DNA from: Planctomycetaceae bacterium
GTDB lineage: Bacteria; Planctomycetota; Planctomycetia; Pirellulales; Thermoguttaceae
Direction of reading: 5' to 3'
Length of the DNA: 7,591 bases
Assembly: GCA_031266315.1 (NCBI GenBank)
Contig: JAISBG010000764.1
Location: forward strand, 1 to 7,591
Shown: positions 5,317-7,591 of the stretch, piece by piece
How positions within the stretch are numbered: the first letter of the stretch is position 1
How the letters are laid out: every line of letters starts with the position of its first letter
Notes under the pieces: model-generated
The model's input: the letters and a program-made list of their open reading frames with translations, nothing else
Databases searched by the model: none
Told to the model about the DNA's origin: nothing
Position numbers and translations under genes: made by a program

Positions 5317-6695
5317 TTTTGTTCCTCCCGACCGATTTGAAGAACAACACGTATTGGTTTCGGTTGATGATGATTTGCCAGCCGTTTGAGTTTTGACGCG
5401 AAATGACCTTTTAGTACAGTAACATGATGAGGCATTCCCGCATAACAAGCGTCAAGAAAAAATTGTTCAACACCGCCGCCGGAAACTAGCACACGACCGG
5501 AACAGCCCGCAATTGTCCGTGTCGGAACATCTGTCCAACCTTCGCAAACCGCCAAATAATATTCGTTGCGGAATCTCCAGAGCCGGAATAAAGTTACAGG
5601 AATGTTGTATTGAAGATGTGATTCGACCACAACAGGCTTATCGCTATTAAAATGAACGGAAAGTGTCGGAGCATGAGGCGATCCTGCCGGTTCACAAATT
5701 TCAAACGGTGTTGCGCCGGCGTGCCAAAGTGTGATCGACTCATCGTCATGTTCCAGCCAATCACTGTTGAACGCCGCAAATTCACTGCCGAGCGATCTTG
5801 CAATAAGACAACCAATGGCTCCGTCAACATCGCCTTCTTCACAAATATTAATTCCATCGGAAGCAAGACGCGCAACACTTAAATAAGACCAAACACCAAA
5901 TTCGTTCGGTAATTCGGGCCAACACCGTAACGCGACGGCGTCCAATGATTCTTCTTCGACAAGTTGTTTCACCGCTAGATAATAACGTGACGAAATATCC
6001 CAAACATCATCATTAAATGTAACGCCTGAACGAATCGGCAATGCAAGTGATTCCGTTTTTTTCCGGTCTTCGGCAACTTCGGATTCGGAAAAAGACCGGA
6101 CAATTGTACAAAATTCATGAAGTCCGATTCGTTTCAAACGTGAACCGAGAAATTGTTGTTGCGCGGCGGCATCAACCGACATGTTTAGAAAACCCGGCGC
6201 ATGGTCTCCAATCAAACCGATACGAGCATGACGTAATCTTTTCGATGTTACGGCAATACATACCGTTTCGTTTAATATTGCAACCGTTTTGGGATTGTTG
6301 GGCAACCCGATAGCAAGCAGCGGCGGACTTCCCGCCTGACTCATACCCGAAGCCCAATTGTGCGCTCCAACCAGACCGCAAGCGGAAACTTTGGGATTGT
6401 CGGGATTTTCCGGTGTTGCCCAAATGATGACCGGACTGTCCCATTCGGAAAGCAAAACCGGAAAAAGATTGCCGTCTCCCATGGTCGGTTGCGTTACGAT
6501 TATTGCTTCAGCACAGGATTGTTGCGCCGCTGCAATGGATTTTTTTAATACCGTTTCATCGGCAATAGGTCCGAAAAAAAGCGGTTCAAACGGAGATTGT
6601 TGTAATTGCAAACGAATTTCCCGCTCCAAAAACGCTCCCCAATCAGGATCAAAACCCGGTCGTTTACGACCAATAAAAAAAACAGCAATGGACAT
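5313..6695 (-). CDS. L-fucose/L-arabinose isomerase-like protein, candidate sulfoquinovose isomerase
   Basis: A 460-aa cytoplasmic protein resembling the FucI/AraA-fold group (COG2407 type), metal-dependent aldose-ketose isomerases. Recognisable pieces are RCWPELPNEFG (257-267), ICEEGDVDGAIG (284-295), LWHAG (323-327) and, near the C-terminus, GMPHHVTVLKGH (420-431). By analogy with FucI, the acidic residues at Glu261 and Asp289 and a histidine of the 423-424 pair are likely metal ligands; this is inferred. Sequence conservation with classic FucI is low, so another sugar is likely. Isomerases of this fold act on sulfoquinovose in sulfoglycolysis (SqvD type, from memory), which matches the split transketolase and Fe-ADH. 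It appears to be first in the catabolic transcript, 197 bp after the lipoprotein gene, and overlaps the Gfo/Idh start by 4 nt. The start is ATG without a clear Shine-Dalgarno sequence. Confidence 0.75.
   Translation of the reverse strand: MSIAVFFIGRKRPGFDPDWGAFLEREIRLQLQQSPFEPLFFGPIADETVLKKSIAAAQQSCAEAIIVTQPTMGDGNLFPVLLSEWDSPVIIWATPENPDNPKVSACGLVGAHNWASGMSQAGSPPLLAIGLPNNPKTVAILNETVCIAVTSKRLRHARIGLIGDHAPGFLNMSVDAAAQQQFLGSRLKRIGLHEFCTIVRSFSESEVAEDRKKTESLALPIRSGVTFNDDVWDISSRYYLAVKQLVEEESLDAVALRCWPELPNEFGVWSYLSVARLASDGINICEEGDVDGAIGCLIARSLGSEFAAFNSDWLEHDDESITLWHAGATPFEICEPAGSPHAPTLSVHFNSDKPVVVESHLQYNIPVTLFRLWRFRNEYYLAVCEGWTDVPTRTIAGCSGRVLVSGGGVEQFFLDACYAGMPHHVTVLKGHFASKLKRLANHHQPKPIRVVLQIGREEQK
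5321..5328 (-). promoter_or_regulatory. Strong Shine-Dalgarno site for the Gfo/Idh gene
   Basis: GGAGGAAC ends 4 nt before the ATG at 5316 and lies inside the last codons of the isomerase gene. It decides the start against the longer upstream extension. The other genes here show no comparable site. Confidence 0.8.
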
Positions 6696-6791
6696 AATAA
6701 AAAATGTTGAAAACTTTCAATAGGTAACCTTCCGCTGAAAGATTATGTCGGCGAAGACGCTCCTAAATTTATGTTATATTGGTTGTTCTGA

Positions 6792-6805
6792 TTGCCTATC
6801 GGCAA
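6792..6805. promoter_or_regulatory. 14-bp palindrome, possible operator
   Basis: TTGCCTATCGGCAA has 5-bp inverted arms around TATC. If the promoter at 6817-6844 is real, it lies roughly at +5 to +18, a usual place for a repressor to bind. No T-run follows it, so a terminator role is unlikely. No regulator gene is present in the window. Confidence 0.3.
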
Positions 6806-6816
6806 ATAACCTGCTT

Positions 6817-6844
6817 TTTATAAATTTTACGTGAAATGTAACAA
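6817..6844 (-). promoter_or_regulatory. Candidate promoter for the catabolic locus
   Basis: In the 197-bp gap upstream of the isomerase gene, the minus strand has TTGTTA (6844-6839) and TATAAA (6822-6817) with a 16-nt spacer. This would give a leader of about 115 nt. It is the best sigma70-like match in the gap, but the region is AT-rich. The rest of the gap shows no RNA gene or small ORF I can support. Confidence 0.35.
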
Positions 6845-6892
6845 AAAATAATACGAACAATTATTACCTAATTCAAACAAAAAATTCTCTTT

Positions 6893-7423
6893 TTAACCTT
6901 TAGGCGGCGATGGACATTTAATTCGTACCGTAGGACTAACATCAACTGTTGTTTTCAGATTTTCGGGAGAAATTGTAACTTGTATATTTGAGTTATCAAT
7001 AGAGAATTTTTGTTCGACAACAATAAATGTATTATCTTCATATTCTTTCACAAGACGGTTATATTCTTTCATTGCTTCTTTGTCTCCGTAGGGAACTTCC
7101 GCCGGAATCTCAATATGCGCGGGATAGGCTATTTTTGAAACACCAACTTTGTATGTTCCTTCGGGAATACCGTTAAACTGTCCTAATGTTCGAAGTTGAA
7201 CGACACCATTTTTGTCCGTATTTCCGCCGCCAGACCAATTCGAGTTTGGATCAATATTGATAAGGACAACTTGAGCATCGGCTAATGGTTTGCCGTCCTG
7301 AATCACCGTAAGGCTTGCCGGATAACGTTTGGGCATTCCGGGAAGTGTTTCTTCCCGACAAGCCGTTAAGGAAAGCACAAAGGCTATCGACAAAATGAAA
7401 TAATATTTGTATGAAAAATACAT
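6893..7423 (-). CDS. Small lipoprotein with carboxypeptidase-regulatory-like domain
   Basis: A 176-aa exported protein of unknown function. A hydrophobic signal segment (about 7-20) ends in the lipobox LTAC, with Cys22 as the predicted lipidation site. Next come LPGMPKRYPASLTVIQDGKP and a beta-sandwich of the carboxypeptidase-regulatory (transthyretin-like) type, with GGGNTDKNGVVQLRT (66-80) and IPEGTYKVGV (86-95) as its usual strands. A charged stretch follows (about 113-130). I prefer the ATG at 7423; an in-frame TTG at 7447 would add eight residues. It starts 32 nt after the stop of the DUF1559 gene, so the two are probably cotranscribed. Small lipoproteins of this sort regularly accompany DUF1559 proteins in Planctomycetota and may be surface or pilus-associated; that role is not established here. 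It does not seem related to the sugar genes. Confidence 0.8.
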   Translation of the reverse strand: MYFSYKYYFILSIAFVLSLTACREETLPGMPKRYPASLTVIQDGKPLADAQVVLINIDPNSNWSGGGNTDKNGVVQLRTLGQFNGIPEGTYKVGVSKIAYPAHIEIPAEVPYGDKEAMKEYNRLVKEYEDNTFIVVEQKFSIDNSNIQVTISPENLKTTVDVSPTVRIKCPSPPKG

Positions 7424-7455
7424 GTCTTCTAACTCAAAAAATTTCAAAACGAAAA

Positions 7456-7591
7456 TTAAAGTCCTTTCGCTTCACCGGCGGAAGGTGTTCCCAATGCTCC
7501 CCAAATACCGAATGGACTTTCACCAAAGGCATCCATTCCTCCTGTACCGCCATAGTCTGGAATCGGTGTTGTTGTCCCCGGCAAAAGTAAA
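7456..7591 (-). CDS. DUF1559 prepilin-like protein, C-terminal end (partial)
   Basis: Only the last 44 codons are inside the window; the gene continues past the right edge. The frame ends with GMDAFGESPFGIWGALGTPS (18-37), then AGEAKGL and a stop at 7456-7458. The block SPFGIWGALGTPSAGE is the typical ending of DUF1559 proteins, which carry a type IV pilin-like N-terminal methylation motif and are hugely expanded in Planctomycetota. The N-terminal part cannot be checked here. It lies 32 nt upstream of the lipoprotein gene on the same strand. The family call rests on one short but characteristic motif. Confidence 0.75.
   Translation of the reverse strand, partial: LLLPGTTTPIPDYGGTGGMDAFGESPFGIWGALGTPSAGEAKGL

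Noticed and set aside
5317..5448. N-terminal extension of the Gfo/Idh gene by 44 codons
   Set aside because: The extension lies within the isomerase gene, is unlike the family, and a strong ribosome site sits right before the ATG at 5316.
6358..6723. A 121-codon plus-strand reading frame opposite the isomerase gene
   Set aside because: It is an antisense shadow of a well-supported gene, with no recognisable domain.

Overview
The window looks like a piece of a Planctomycetota chromosome, probably an uncultured, gut- or sediment-type member of moderate GC. The clearest clue is at the right edge. There the C-terminus of a DUF1559 prepilin-like protein (ending in a ...SPFGIWGALGTPSAGE... motif) is followed 32 nt later by a small lipoprotein with a carboxypeptidase-regulatory-like domain, a pairing typical of planctomycete genomes. 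Most starts lack a Shine-Dalgarno sequence, which also fits. All seven genes lie on the minus strand, so the window reads biologically from right to left. The phylum call is an inference from protein style, not from a marker gene.

Layout in transcription order: (1) 7591-6893, DUF1559 C-terminus plus lipoprotein. (2) 6892-6696, a 197-bp intergenic region with a plausible promoter and a small palindrome. (3) 6695-4297, an L-fucose/arabinose-isomerase-like protein whose stop overlaps (ATGA) the start of a Gfo/Idh/MocA-fold oxidoreductase. (4) 4296-3900, intergenic, with a composite palindromic repeat (E2). (5) 3899-1273, an MFS transporter and, 77 bp later, a group III iron-type alcohol dehydrogenase. 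(6) 1272-897, intergenic, with a second copy of the composite repeat (E1). (7) 896-36, the N-terminal half of a split transketolase; its C-terminal partner is not in the window and should lie past the left edge.

The five metabolic genes look like one catabolic locus. An aldose-ketose isomerase, a two-subunit transketolase, an Fe-ADH of the phosphonoacetaldehyde/sulfoacetaldehyde reductase type, an MFS carrier and a Gfo/Idh protein, with no sugar kinase or aldolase, is the set expected for a transketolase-based sulfoquinovose pathway (sulfo-TK). In that pathway sulfoquinovose is isomerised to sulfofructose, two rounds of transketolase release sulfoacetaldehyde, and this is reduced to isethionate. 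The Gfo/Idh protein could then be an NAD-dependent sulfoquinovosidase (GH188-like) that feeds the pathway. This is a hypothesis from gene content and remembered family features. Apiose, phosphonate or glycolaldehyde chemistry are alternatives.

The second notable feature is the pair of composite repeats. Each has six short GC-rich hairpins arranged as a three-hairpin unit and its inverted copy. They differ by compensatory base changes, lie in the two larger intergenic gaps of the locus, and are associated with a recurrent 13-bp motif that reappears at the left edge of the window.
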